Of a DNA stretch of 64,000 bases, positions 46,501 through 55,242 are shown one piece after another (the stretch's first letter is position 1; every line of letters starts with the position of its first letter). Location of the stretch: the NCBI GenBank assembly GCA_937927195.1, contig CALBCY010000069.1:1-64000 (forward strand), in the 5' to 3' direction. The translations under genes and the position numbers were made by a program. This stretch comes from an uncultured Chitinophagales bacterium. GTDB taxonomy: Bacteria; Bacteroidota; Bacteroidia; Chitinophagales; UBA2359. The notes below the pieces were generated by a model. It was not told the DNA's origin. It did not search any database and saw nothing but the letters and a program-made list of their open reading frames with translations.

Positions 46501-47836
46501 CAAAAACATTCCATTGTTGTCTTATGTTTTGTCTTGTAATCCAAACACCTCAAAGAAAGACAAAACGAAATATGCCAACATCCTTATTGCCGAATTATAT
46601 GAGCATAAAAACCATTTCAAAACACCACATAAAAAACAATTTGCTGAAATATTACTTTGGGATGTTAGAGACTTTGTAAGTGATAAAGAAAAGCTGCAAG
46701 AAGTAGCTAAATTTTATTTTAAAGGAAATGAGACCAGCAAAGAATATCAAGACATACAATCGATATTAGGAATAAAAAATGAAAACATTGAAGACATTAA
46801 AGCAGCTTTAGAAAAGCTAAACAATGCTTTTGCAGGCTATGATCGATTTAAAACAACAGCTCAAGAAAAAGCGAAGTATCATTCAAAAATAGTATCTATC
46901 CTAGAAGAATTTACACCCGATATTTTATTGGAAACTGCCCATAACATTCAAAATCATGAACTAGCAAAACGCTATTTTGTTTATTTATGGCAGGCCAATA
47001 TTCTCAACAAAAAAGAAGCCCTAATTAGGCTATTCATTTTTATAGAATTGGCCGATTATGACATTAGTTATGAAATGTTTGGTGAGCAATTCTCAAAACT
47101 TTTAAAAGACGACGATGACCCAAACAAAGAGATTGCAAAAGCACTGCTGAATATTCCTGAAGCTGATTTTAGAAATGATAGTATGTGGAAAAATTCTAAA
47201 CAAGCAGCCGCAAAATTCTTTTTGAACTCAGCACATCAACCCAAAACGTTTGACTTTCTGATAGAAACGGTAAAACAGGCACCCACCAAAGAAAATCAAC
47301 AGGTCATTGATGCCATCTATACAAGCTTGTTTTCTACTGATTATAAGAGCAATATAAATCCAGTTCTAAAGTTTTCAAAAGAGCAAGTAGAATGCATGTT
47401 GGAAACTATTTGCGACTGGTTTTTGAAGTATGGATATCAAGCGGAAGGCTATCGTTCTATTTATTATTGTGCCAATCCATTAGCTGAAGATTGGATAAAA
47501 GAACATAAGAGCAATAAAAAATGGCTGAACAAGTTTGCGCACATTTCCACTTTTTATGACCCATTGGATGAGGAATTAAAGGATGCTTTTGTAAGTGCCT
47601 TAGAATTTATTCAAGCAGAAAAACACAATACCTATTTGGAGTTTAAAGACGACAAATCACACAAATTTTGGGGGATTGCATTTTATGGTGAAGCCTATAT
47701 TGTAACTTATGGTAAAATAGGGACAGAAGGTAGAAAATCAGAAAAAACCTTTAAAACGGAAAAGGAGTGCTATAAAGCAGGCGACAAACTAATAGAACAG
47801 AAATTAAAGAAGGGATATCTAAAGACTGAGAAATAA
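43514..47836 (+). CDS. Giant WGR / beta-solenoid / helical-repeat protein
   Basis: 1440 residues, no signal peptide. The N-terminal 70 residues look like a degenerate WGR (FRFNMVRNQ..., ending ISKYEKKGFEE). Up to about 545 there is alpha/beta sequence of unknown fold. A beta-solenoid lies at about 551-660 (DDWEVDGDLILSRNQ, LLLRGNLKVNG, FLIIEGNVIV, YLQIDGDFIV). A long helical region with HEAT-like periodicity fills about 760-1370. A canonical WGR is at about 1374-1440 (FWGIAFYGEAYIVTYGKIGT). No nuclease or ATPase motif was seen. It is the largest gene of the island and the best candidate scaffold. Confidence 0.75.
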   Translation: MKYFKHIKTKQFLFIDSKPLWFETFRFNMVRNQIKTDYEYSEKDNKKDLAKKLASYISKYEKKGFEEKEITQPAIDKTNAFCEKIEIGKSYYFHIKNTVSLMKEKVVEVKVTKDPTNIEKYRVCAFETDGYDDKSSFSTLSDYLNGSIRLHCEETNDFEVLETLMPKLWMLFTLGFEWVTEQFILEKIAGKSINLEQEYEADIYKQQHSFSAAESCVKVNFFEEDLLVVTHNYFLLEEKIIGTKQIYSTFQTIEEFKEGRKNIETYYKDSDSLKWFMSEVDFKNKYPVTKDAIQYFQAPELIKATRPNFPINVPQGKIDFPIGSFYANLVNVNRLYFYVNEEGDDPMEWKAAFIVLKNLETSVYLATKVFTLKNFNKIYANTEESEALKYSSDLEEFFKKKAKSYKKAKLKPYDTEKIIELLSQNNLTDLNNQKSLESFCFQGNYFKHIVDCYKNYANIWIAGNDKIHYLQFFKDEKSRMEWLNKTRPESTVDLYPTEMKRIKDFIDHISSNDDAFKLKENLSNNNAKLKEYLKSDYNKKRFLKTNCEIIEDDWEVDGDLILSRNQSLLLRGNLKVNGTLFFTSSSNQKYSNNPFLIIEGNVIVQNLLMNGGFEYLQIDGDFIVTELAACSYSKDRNNFNINGSAETNILLHRNKNASSFKPCFDFKKEVGPFSNAVLEPSIFSKDKYDSMNVEHPIVFDFLKEGKKFLSDNIEETVVNLDEYYQLEFERRMKNWGNFYPAYAGCEELGISEDNEIKGNGIYPGSGDWVVNDLRGKSGTYGVSHEDYSICKLKVKMPTKFGIDYKQKPLKLMLSAEELMNRYIRISMLYMNWAHRKTVSFEIENTDEVFQKEKEVFKDDPHLALYWLNHFGATLDQRYHEVVKIIEVNKLTEELEILREPLAFFKRTNAFYDLKIGTSSSGEKDFENLFLKRRSFLVYIEQVYKNYKPENLELWWKSICIYPKVEENLIVRMRWLKNNLNKCNNWSDFEELIKDEDKNIPLLSYVLSCNPNTSKKDKTKYANILIAELYEHKNHFKTPHKKQFAEILLWDVRDFVSDKEKLQEVAKFYFKGNETSKEYQDIQSILGIKNENIEDIKAALEKLNNAFAGYDRFKTTAQEKAKYHSKIVSILEEFTPDILLETAHNIQNHELAKRYFVYLWQANILNKKEALIRLFIFIELADYDISYEMFGEQFSKLLKDDDDPNKEIAKALLNIPEADFRNDSMWKNSKQAAAKFFLNSAHQPKTFDFLIETVKQAPTKENQQVIDAIYTSLFSTDYKSNINPVLKFSKEQVECMLETICDWFLKYGYQAEGYRSIYYCANPLAEDWIKEHKSNKKWLNKFAHISTFYDPLDEELKDAFVSALEFIQAEKHNTYLEFKDDKSHKFWGIAFYGEAYIVTYGKIGTEGRKSEKTFKTEKECYKAGDKLIEQKLKKGYLKTEK

Positions 47837-47888
47837 AAAAAAACATGCAATTTACATTAGTAAATTATAATTAAGCAAAAAAAACACA

Positions 47889-48458
47889 ATGACAAATTTA
47901 ACAATCAATCTAAACGCGAAACTACAACCAATGCACCGTCATGAATTAGAGGATGTATTGCAGGAAACACTCGAAAAACAAGAAATTAAAGGAGAAACCA
48001 CTGGTGGTGGAACAGCTCAAGAATCGACTGGTGAAATAGCATCTTGCGATATAGAGTTAAGCCTTAATGATGCTTCTGATTCAAACATACAGAAAATCAT
48101 AGAGATCATGGAATCTATGTTAGCGCCAGTAGGTTCAAAAATAATCATTTACCCAAAAGATCAAAATGCTGATGTACAATACATTCCATTTGGTGTTCAT
48201 CAAGGCTTGGGCTTATATTTAAATGGTAAAGATCTAGCCGATAAAGTTTACGAAGAATGCGATGTAAATTTTGTTTATGAAGAAATCGAACGTCTGCTTG
48301 GAGATTTCAAAACAGGTCACATCGCTAGTCATTGGGAAGGAGAAGAAACTGCTCTTTATTTGTATGGTGCCAGCTTTGATGAAATGCACAATCGAATCAA
48401 ACCATTGCTGGATGAATACCCATTGTGTCAAAAATGTCGAGTGGTTAAAATTGCATAA
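47889..48458 (+). CDS. Uncharacterised small protein, immunity-like
   Basis: 189 residues. A ferredoxin-like N-terminal half (NLTINLNAKLQPMHRHELEDV; DIELSL) with a Gly/Thr-rich loop, and a second half with 'GVHQGLGLYLNG', 'YEECDVNFVYEEIERLL' and 'ETALYLYGASFDEM...PLCQKCRVVKI'. Related proteins are, from memory, widespread hypothetical proteins in bacteria, including actinomycetes. No known activity. It stands 53 bases after the giant WGR gene. Confidence 0.6.
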   Translation: MTNLTINLNAKLQPMHRHELEDVLQETLEKQEIKGETTGGGTAQESTGEIASCDIELSLNDASDSNIQKIIEIMESMLAPVGSKIIIYPKDQNADVQYIPFGVHQGLGLYLNGKDLADKVYEECDVNFVYEEIERLLGDFKTGHIASHWEGEETALYLYGASFDEMHNRIKPLLDEYPLCQKCRVVKIA

Positions 48459-48555
48459 ACAAAGAATATGCATAATATCCAGCCAACTACCATCGTAGCC
48501 TTGTGCCTAATTGGGACAAACAAATGAAAAGTAATTGTACCACATAAAAAATAAA

Positions 48556-49212
48556 ATGGACAAAGAAACATATAGAAGTAAATTCAAAGAAGAAGATGCT
48601 GTTGGGTGGAAATCAATAGATGATTCTTTGCGAAGAATTTATGGAAATACTGAACCCAAACATTATGGCCCATTGTGTGGCATTCATTTCAAAATTGGTG
48701 GAACTGATCCTATTGACGGGGCTAGCATTTATGATTCTGATGGTAATATTGTGCACAAACATATTATAAGTTATGGTATGTCAGAACTTTACTACAATGA
48801 AAACAAAGTTGGAGGGGAATTTAGTAAATGGGGCTTTGAATTTACATTCAGATTAAAACCATTTGAAGAGGACAAGGGAGAACCTTTATGGGTCATCCAG
48901 ATAATGAACAACCTAGCCAGATATGTCTTTAAAAGCGGGAGGTGGTTTGAAGAGAATCAATTCATTCCTGCAAATGGCCCCATTAGGCTAAATACCGAAA
49001 CTAAAATCGTCGGCTTCGTTTTCACCATTGATCCTCAACTGGGAACGATTGAAACACCCCATGGAAGCCTTTCATTTTTACAACTCGTAGGCATTACAGA
49101 GAATGAATTAAAAAGGTTGCAAGCAAATTCTACTACAACAGAAGTTGAAAACCTAATCAACGAATTAAAAAAAGAGAATCCATTATTAATAACTGACTTA
49201 AATAGAAAATGA
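48556..49212 (+). CDS. Suppressor-of-fused (SUFU) domain protein
   Basis: 218 residues from MDKETYRSKF. The SUFU signatures are clear: 'GWKSIDDSLRRIYGNTEPKH', 'IGGTDPIDGASIYDS', 'HIISYGMSELYYNE', 'FEFTFRLK' and 'NNLARYVFKSGRWFE'. Bacterial SUFU proteins are described as immunity proteins in polymorphic-toxin and polyimmunity loci. Four-base overlaps link it to the next gene and that one to the following, so three genes form a tight translational unit. Confidence 0.9.
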   Translation: MDKETYRSKFKEEDAVGWKSIDDSLRRIYGNTEPKHYGPLCGIHFKIGGTDPIDGASIYDSDGNIVHKHIISYGMSELYYNENKVGGEFSKWGFEFTFRLKPFEEDKGEPLWVIQIMNNLARYVFKSGRWFEENQFIPANGPIRLNTETKIVGFVFTIDPQLGTIETPHGSLSFLQLVGITENELKRLQANSTTTEVENLINELKKENPLLITDLNRK

Positions 49213-49751
49213 ACATAATAAATAAATACATTGCAGAATCTGAAAGCAATCAATATTATAAGAGTAAAATTGACAAATTAACAGAGGAGCAGAGAAATAA
49301 ATTGGAAATACTGCTCCAAAAACTAGAAGATTCCGGTGCCAAAAAACCACTAAGTTGGGCTTTAAGTGAGACAACAGAAAACATTCCACAATTTGCTAGG
49401 TTTTTATTTTTAAAAGGCCTAGCTGATATAGTTTCGGATGTTGAAGAAAACATGGGATTAGCGGATGATGTAGATGAAAATTATGAGGGCAATATTTTTG
49501 ATGTATCAAACAAATTAAAAGGAACAATTGGTGAATTGGAATTGAATAATTTTTTAATCTCTTATGCAAAAGGAATAATGTGGCAAGTGGCCAATCTGAT
49601 TGACAATGGAAATTACAATGAAAAGGGAGAACCAATGTGGTCCTTGAAAGAAATTGGTAAGAGCGAGGATGGAAATAGTGAAAGATTCATTAGCGGACTG
49701 CACGAAAATCTCAATAATTTTGAAGAAGAGTTAATTAAATTATCGAAATGA
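49209..49751 (+). CDS. Uncharacterised helical protein
   Basis: 180 residues, acidic and mainly helical, with no signal peptide. Sequence features: 'SWALSETTENIPQFARFLFLKGL', an acidic stretch near 80-90, and 'MWQVANLIDNGNYN'. No family recognised. Overlapping start and stop (ATGA) on both sides tie it to the SUFU gene and the DUF2004-like gene. Confidence 0.6.
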   Translation: MNIINKYIAESESNQYYKSKIDKLTEEQRNKLEILLQKLEDSGAKKPLSWALSETTENIPQFARFLFLKGLADIVSDVEENMGLADDVDENYEGNIFDVSNKLKGTIGELELNNFLISYAKGIMWQVANLIDNGNYNEKGEPMWSLKEIGKSEDGNSERFISGLHENLNNFEEELIKLSK

Positions 49752-50260
49752 TTATAATAAAGTCGAAATATTTCGGAGACATCGACATTGATAAAATTGA
49801 AGAATGCTATGAATGTGAATTGCAGTATAAAAGTGCAATTATATTCCCTTTGCTGCTTTTTGAAAAAGCTTATTTTTCAACTAAAAAAATCCAAGAAAAA
49901 GATGTAAAAGCTGCAGATTTTCTGATAGATAATTTTGAACAATATATAGACAATTCCTATAAACCCATAATAAAATCCTTCAATAAGAAAGGAGAAGTCT
50001 TTGAATATATAGAGCATCATTTCGAGGAATTTGACAAAACAGATCTAACTAAATTGGGAGTTGATTCAGAACAATCTAAAAAGAAATTACTTGAAGCCAT
50101 ACTTAGTAAAATGCATTTTACAGGAATGATAATTGACCCGACAAAAGAAGAAGAGGCCCTGACACTTGATTTTACAATTTCAAAAGAGTTAACTCAATAC
50201 ATCATTGCTATAAAAATGAATAAAGAGGGGAAAGTTTCACAAATTGAAATGGAAAGCTAA
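49748..50260 (+). CDS. DUF2004-like protein
   Basis: 170 residues. The N-terminus 'YFGDIDIDKIEECYECELQYK' and the C-terminal 'LTLDFTISKELTQYIIAIKMN' fit the small DUF2004 group (beta-rich N-terminus, helices, C-terminal strand), often found in immunity-type arrays. The assignment is tentative. Third gene of the overlapping trio. Confidence 0.5.
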   Translation: MIIIKSKYFGDIDIDKIEECYECELQYKSAIIFPLLLFEKAYFSTKKIQEKDVKAADFLIDNFEQYIDNSYKPIIKSFNKKGEVFEYIEHHFEEFDKTDLTKLGVDSEQSKKKLLEAILSKMHFTGMIIDPTKEEEALTLDFTISKELTQYIIAIKMNKEGKVSQIEMES

Positions 50261-50331
50261 AAGCCATGACAACCCTATTAGATTCATCAGCATCCCAACC
50301 AATTTTTAGGCAATCATGAAAGCTTATAAAG

Positions 50332-50820
50332 ATGCAGATCAAACAAATTAAAGAAAAATTCAACTTTGACGTCGGCGCTCCTATGCCGACAATTTTATCA
50401 AATTAGCACAACCTGTATTTAACTTTTTACACCAGGAATATCCATCCCAATTGGGATGGAACAACTGTTCATCTTCGAAACAAAAAAGATAAAGGAATCG
50501 CTACTATAAAATTTACAAATTTCGCTCAATTAAAATTCGGAAACCCCAATGATGAAACTACAGAAGGGCATCCACTCTACAAATATGGACTTGAGCCTTA
50601 CTCAATTCAGGAAGTATTAGAATCTGAATGGATCATTGAACTAAATAAGATCAATTCAGTTCAATCAGCCCATAAAGAGAAATATTTTTCAAAATACAGG
50701 CATTTCATTTTTTTCTTTCATGATACTTGCTTCGAAATTGTATCAAATGGATATTCTATCGATGAAAATTCCAAAACCAATATAAGGGAAGAGATTCAAC
50801 GAATAGGGCTGTTATTGTAA
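50332..50820 (+). pseudogene. Gene with a single in-frame TAG (conserved hypothetical family)
   Basis: ATG 50332 opens 24 codons (ending FDVGAPMPTILSN), then TAG at 50404-50406, then 137 sense codons to TAA 50818-50820. The second part carries a pattern I know from a widespread uncharacterised family: 'NWDGTTVHLR', 'FGNPNDETTEGHPLYKYGLEPY', 'NKINSVQSAH', 'RHFIFFFHDTCFEIV'. Both parts continue one family in one frame, so a single nonsense change (or recoding) splits an otherwise full-length gene of about 161 residues. It occupies most of the 50261-50983 gap. Confidence 0.65.
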
Positions 50821-50983
50821 AATATCCAAAGCATTTCATATACAATGTTGCCAATATACCTTCGACAAATTTTACGAATATAAATTTGCCAACAACACTT
50901 GTCAATTGTCCAATATTTATCTCAATATTGTAGCCTAAATTGCATTGGCAATTTAGTTCTAAGGGCAATTGAAATTATTCAAA

Positions 50984-52807
50984 ATGAAAAAACAACTAGA
51001 ATACAAAGACGAAACGTCTCAAAAATTTTGGACGATCCAAGTAGTCGAGAAAAAATTCATTGTGGTCTATGGTAAAATAGGTACCGAAGGTCAATCAAAG
51101 ACCAAAACTTTCGAAAGTACAGAAGTTGCCTTAAAAGAAGCCAATAAAATAGTCGCAAACAAAATAAAAAAAGGCTATAAAGAAACAAAAGACAAGAACT
51201 TTACAGGCAATAAAGAGGATGAAAATGCAAATAAAGAACCTGTTAACTATTACAAAGAACTTAAAAAATTCGATAAACAATATGGCGGTGAAAGCTATGC
51301 TCAATCATTTTGGATAGAAGAGGACGAAGACGATTTTTTTGAAACTTGGTTGTATGACATTTCCGACGAACAAAAAAAAGAATATGCTCAGTCCTTCCAA
51401 GTTTTTGCAGGAGCAGATGGTACCGGCGCTAGATATGCTTTTTGGTTTTCCAATGGCAATAAAGATGTCAATCAAGCACCCATTATCTGCTTTGGAAGTG
51501 AAGGACAAATAGACATCATAGCCTGTGACATTAAAGACTTGATTAAAATACTGAGCTTTGGACAAGAACCCAATGACGGTAGTTTTTACTTCGGAATGTA
51601 TGACATTGATGATTTTGAAACAAAAAAAGAGTTCTTTGAGGATACTTTAGAATACAGACCAAATTTTTTAACTTTCAGAAAATGGATGAAAGAAGATTTA
51701 GGAATTACACCAGTAAAAAAATGGAAAATTGAAGACAATAAAGAGGTGAATAAGTTGGTAAAAAAGGCGGTTAAGAAATATAAGAAACCTTTTGATAAGT
51801 GGCAATATCAATTTTACCCAAACCCTGAAGATGAAAAGGAAGAGTACGCATCTGAGCAGAAGGAAAAATATGAAAAAACTAAAGCACAGCTCCTTGATGA
51901 AATATCAAAAACACCTACCGCAAAAGGATATTATCAGTTATCAGAAAATGAAAAGCTAACATACGATATTACAGAAAGCATCAATCATAAACTAAGAAAA
52001 GAATATTTAAAGAAAGCAGCTGAATTAGATCCTAAAAATTTAAACGTTTTAAAGGACTTAGCTGAACTACAAACTTATCCAAAAAACATCGAAACCTTTA
52101 AAAAATTATTGGAAGTTCATGATGCACCTGAAGAATTCTATTCAGATATCGCAAGTATTTACAAAGATAATGAAAACTACAAAGATGCTTTAGACTATTA
52201 TTTGAAATCTATACAGGCAGAGAAAAATGGTTGGGATGGATGCTACCATGACTACGTCATAGATATTTGCCAACAGTTAAAAATAAATGGAATAGAAGTT
52301 TTAGAAAAAACCATAAAAGACAAGCCCAACTCTAGTGCCTACAAAGCATTGTATAAACAATATTTCAAAAAGAAGGACTATCAAAAGGCGGCTGAATATG
52401 CCGAAAAATATATCGACCATACGGATATTCAAGCTCATAACTATATGGACATAGCCAATAAATTCTTAAAGAAAAAAGCCTATAAAGAAGTACTTCCAAT
52501 TTTAGAAAAAACAGTCCCAAGACACAGTTGGGATGATCGAAAAATGAGAACCCTCAACAACATCGGCCTTTGCCATTTCAGAATTACACCACAAGATATT
52601 GACAAAGCCTTGGAGGCCTTTATGAAAGCATACAAACTTGTAAAAAATGAGCCCGCTTTGCATCAAAATTTGTATCTCTGTGGCAAATCATTTTATGACA
52701 ATAGACAACACAAAAAAGCTATAAAAGTATTAGAGTTTTGTGTGGCCAATTTTGAGTACGAAAAAGAAAACAGTTCTAAAATGATTCAAGAAATAAAAAA
52801 CAAATGA
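50984..52807 (+). CDS. WGR-SUKH-TPR protein
   Basis: 607 residues from ATG 50984 (the longer frame begins with TTG). WGR at 1-70 (QKFWTIQVVEKKFIVVYGKI). A SUKH-like core at about 80-200 with 'FAGADGTGARYAFWF', 'PIICFGSEGQ' and 'ACDIKDLIKIL'. A lysine-rich linker, then TPR-like helical repeats from about 325 to the end. The DNA encoding the WGR core is close to that of the giant gene (TATGGTAAAATAGG then AC then GAAGGT in both). Cytosolic; perhaps an adaptor joining nucleic acid to a protein partner. ATGA overlap with the next gene. Confidence 0.8.
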   Translation: MKKQLEYKDETSQKFWTIQVVEKKFIVVYGKIGTEGQSKTKTFESTEVALKEANKIVANKIKKGYKETKDKNFTGNKEDENANKEPVNYYKELKKFDKQYGGESYAQSFWIEEDEDDFFETWLYDISDEQKKEYAQSFQVFAGADGTGARYAFWFSNGNKDVNQAPIICFGSEGQIDIIACDIKDLIKILSFGQEPNDGSFYFGMYDIDDFETKKEFFEDTLEYRPNFLTFRKWMKEDLGITPVKKWKIEDNKEVNKLVKKAVKKYKKPFDKWQYQFYPNPEDEKEEYASEQKEKYEKTKAQLLDEISKTPTAKGYYQLSENEKLTYDITESINHKLRKEYLKKAAELDPKNLNVLKDLAELQTYPKNIETFKKLLEVHDAPEEFYSDIASIYKDNENYKDALDYYLKSIQAEKNGWDGCYHDYVIDICQQLKINGIEVLEKTIKDKPNSSAYKALYKQYFKKKDYQKAAEYAEKYIDHTDIQAHNYMDIANKFLKKKAYKEVLPILEKTVPRHSWDDRKMRTLNNIGLCHFRITPQDIDKALEAFMKAYKLVKNEPALHQNLYLCGKSFYDNRQHKKAIKVLEFCVANFEYEKENSSKMIQEIKNK

Positions 52808-53349
52808 TGACCATAGAAAAATTTTACGATGTTTTGTTTCAACGAATAGAAGGTTTGGAAAGAGATTTGGAAGAATACCTGTTGGCATTGCACAAGATAG
52901 TTTTAGAAGAACAAAACAAGACGATTTCATTTGAATTGATAATTGATATGCTGGCAAAGGCTTTTACCACTAAGCCATCTCCTTTTGATGAACAATGGTT
53001 GGAAATCACTCAATCGCCCCGTCAAAATGGGAGGAGTCGAAAAATGACGAATCCTGATTTTAAAGATTTAGTGGACAAAAACACACCGTCTGATTTGGAG
53101 GGACTTGCTTTTACATTGGAAGTGATAAAGTTTCAAGCAGCAGAACTAAATAAGATGAGAGGCAAGCAATTAAAAGATAAATACAAAGAATTTGGTATAA
53201 ACTCTGAAACAGGAAACCGTTGGTACAATTTCAAACCTCATTCCAATCTGTCTTGTGGGATTAGATGCATGATTGACAATGATTTGGAAGAAGCAAGTGA
53301 TTGGTCTTTTATTGGTTACCTGTTGGAGGATGGTAGAATTTATGAATAA
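52804..53349 (+). CDS. Uncharacterised protein
   Basis: 181 residues, mostly helical. The C-terminal end 'WYNFKPHSNLSCGIRCMIDN...DWSFIGYLLEDGRIYE' looks like a conserved block that I remember from hypothetical proteins in immunity-type arrays. No known function. It overlaps the WGR-SUKH-TPR gene by four bases; an ATG at 52807 is an alternative start one codon later. Confidence 0.6.
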   Translation: MMTIEKFYDVLFQRIEGLERDLEEYLLALHKIVLEEQNKTISFELIIDMLAKAFTTKPSPFDEQWLEITQSPRQNGRSRKMTNPDFKDLVDKNTPSDLEGLAFTLEVIKFQAAELNKMRGKQLKDKYKEFGINSETGNRWYNFKPHSNLSCGIRCMIDNDLEEASDWSFIGYLLEDGRIYE

Positions 53350-53360
53350 GAATTTAGACC

Positions 53361-53681
53361 ATGATTAGCATTTATAATATTGCTTTCGATCTTACATTCC
53401 TATTTATCGAAACAATAAAAATAGAGATTTCAAGATTCTTTTTTAAACAGTTTTCGATATCAATAGATGTTTATCATGAAATATTAGAAGCGAGAGAACC
53501 AAATTATAAAAACATAATTTTGTATGTATCAAAAGAAAACTTTGAAGTTTTTAAATTCAAAAATGATACTGGAGACTATGAAATGAAAACACAATTATTT
53601 GATAAGAATGGTAAAATAGATTTCACCATCCATTTAGAAATAAAAACAATTAATGGTATGACCAAGCCATTTTTCATTTAA
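53361..53681 (+). CDS. Uncharacterised small protein
   Basis: 106 residues. A hydrophobic N-terminal part (AFDLTFLFIETIKIEISRFFF) and a beta-rich remainder ending IKTINGMTKPFFI. No domain recognised. It lies 11 bases after the previous gene, same strand. It may be a short immunity-type domain. Confidence 0.5.
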   Translation: MISIYNIAFDLTFLFIETIKIEISRFFFKQFSISIDVYHEILEAREPNYKNIILYVSKENFEVFKFKNDTGDYEMKTQLFDKNGKIDFTIHLEIKTINGMTKPFFI

Positions 53682-53710
53682 CTGAAATAATTTAAGCAAA
53701 ACGCATTGCA

Positions 53711-54361
53711 ATGACAGAGAACCAAGAATTTATCAATGAATCAATTTACGACCAAGTTAGAATGGGATTTCTTTCCTTTGAAGAAATCAAAGAAAATATT
53801 ATTGAAGAAATTGAAGACAATGGATTTGAAGAAGAAATTTCCAAGGATTGGGCAATTGAAAAAATTGAGAACGAGTTTAAATCCTTAACTGAAGAAAGCA
53901 AGAACTGGAAAAAACCAACAGACACTGAAAAACTAGTTAAAGCATTTGATGAACTCTGTAAAAATAATATCATCGCTCTACACAAAGCTGGATACACCTC
54001 TGGCGATGGACACAATGAAGCAGTAGAAGTGGAAAGGAGTTTACGCAAACAGAATGTCATTTCAGATGGATATTGTTTTTATCATGAGCAAGATTTGGCT
54101 AGGGCCATTCAAAAAGAAAATCCAAGTTTATACATTGCCTTTCAAAAAGTGGACAATGAAAGTGATGAAGTAACCATAGCTGTCGGAAAGCAAATCGTGG
54201 CTACTTTAAACGAAAATGGCTTAGAAACAGAATGGGAAGAAGTACCAAATAAAAGGATCTTAATTCCCAATTTCAAATGGCAACTTCTATATGACGAAAA
54301 CAATAGAGATTTAGAAGATTATGAAAAGACGCTAGAATTATTGATTCAGGCAAAGAATTAA
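53711..54361 (+). CDS. DUF6891-like protein
   Basis: 216 residues. An acidic helical N-terminus is followed by a domain with 'GYTSGDGHNEAVEVERSL', 'GYCFYHEQDLARAIQ', 'LYIAFQKVDNESDEVTIAVG' and 'GLETEWEEVPNKRILIPNFKW', which matches my memory of DUF6891. This family is frequently found next to WGR and other immunity-type genes. Cytosolic; function unknown. Confidence 0.65.
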   Translation: MTENQEFINESIYDQVRMGFLSFEEIKENIIEEIEDNGFEEEISKDWAIEKIENEFKSLTEESKNWKKPTDTEKLVKAFDELCKNNIIALHKAGYTSGDGHNEAVEVERSLRKQNVISDGYCFYHEQDLARAIQKENPSLYIAFQKVDNESDEVTIAVGKQIVATLNENGLETEWEEVPNKRILIPNFKWQLLYDENNRDLEDYEKTLELLIQAKN

Positions 54362-54368
54362 AACAAGG

Positions 54369-54452
54369 ATGAAAGCGATTTATCAAAATACCAGCGATGG
54401 CTGGAACAGATTATTAAGTGCAGATATTTTTGCACCAATGCTTAAAGCATAA
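54369..54452 (+). CDS. Candidate 27-residue frame
   Basis: ATG 54369 starts eight bases after the previous stop and ends 11 bases before the next ATG (MKAIYQNTSDGWNRLLSADI...). It may be a truncated gene remnant or chance; nothing similar was recognised. Confidence 0.2.
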   Translation: MKAIYQNTSDGWNRLLSADIFAPMLKA

Positions 54453-54463
54453 TTTTAAGTAAA

Positions 54464-55162
54464 ATGAAACACGAGCTTTATTATCAAGATGACACGTCCA
54501 ATAAATTTTGGACCATAGAACTTAAAGGAACAGGATACATCACCTCAAACGGTCGAATAGGTTCAAGTCCTCGAACAAATGAGAAAGATTGTGGAGATGT
54601 AGAAACAGCAAAAAAGCAAATAGAAAAGCTTGTAAAATCGAAACTAAAAAAAGGATACAAAGTGGGCGTCCCTCCTAGCTATGAAAAACCAGACTGGTCC
54701 GCTATGAAAATGAACGATGAAATTTTTTGGAGAATAATCAACCTTTTAAACTGGAAAAAGACTGGTGACGACAATGCCGTCTTAAAGTATTCTGTTCAAG
54801 CCTTATCTGAAATGGAAGTATCTGAAATCGAAAAATTCGAAGACATTATGAGCGAAAAACTATTCACTTTAGATACACTTGAACATGCAAAAGAAATTGG
54901 AGAAGAAGCTTATAGGGAAGGAAAATATTTTTCAAATGATTGGTTCTTGTATTGCAGATGCTGTGTTGTTGCAAATGGAAATTTATTTTATAAAAAAGTT
55001 CTAAAAAATGCCAAAAGCTTCCCCAAAGATTTGGAATTTGAGGCACTACTTTCTATTGCGAGAGAGGCATATGAAATGAAAACGAATGAGGAATGGAATT
55101 ACTTCAATGATAAAATTTCATACGAAACTTACTCCAACGGAGAAGGGTGGAAAGTTAATTAA
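54464..55162 (+). CDS. WGR domain fused to a DUF4240-like domain
   Basis: 232 residues. WGR at 1-65 (NKFWTIELKGTGYITSNGRIG; the glycine-Arg-Ile-Gly core is kept), then from about 80 a helical domain with 'DEIFWRIINLLNWKKTGDDN', 'EIEKFEDIM' and 'YFSNDWFLYCRCCVVANGNLFY', the layout of DUF4240. DUF4240 proteins are otherwise single-domain hypothetical proteins of actinomycetes and others. Cytosolic; the fusion suggests that WGR acts as a common targeting module in this island. Confidence 0.75.
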   Translation: MKHELYYQDDTSNKFWTIELKGTGYITSNGRIGSSPRTNEKDCGDVETAKKQIEKLVKSKLKKGYKVGVPPSYEKPDWSAMKMNDEIFWRIINLLNWKKTGDDNAVLKYSVQALSEMEVSEIEKFEDIMSEKLFTLDTLEHAKEIGEEAYREGKYFSNDWFLYCRCCVVANGNLFYKKVLKNAKSFPKDLEFEALLSIAREAYEMKTNEEWNYFNDKISYETYSNGEGWKVN

Positions 55163-55242
55163 ATAAAAAATGCCAAATAGAAGTTATTTATCCAGTTTTA
55201 AAAAAAATAAGCAAGCCGCTTCATGCTAATAACTGAAAACAA

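Noticed and set aside
48473-48534. Coding-like stretch in the gap before the SUFU gene
   Set aside because: Two frames give plausible peptides but both are interrupted and too short to assign.
36632-55162. Bacterial PARP system because of WGR domains
   Set aside because: None of the four WGR proteins shows an ADP-ribosyltransferase domain or its H-Y-E signature.
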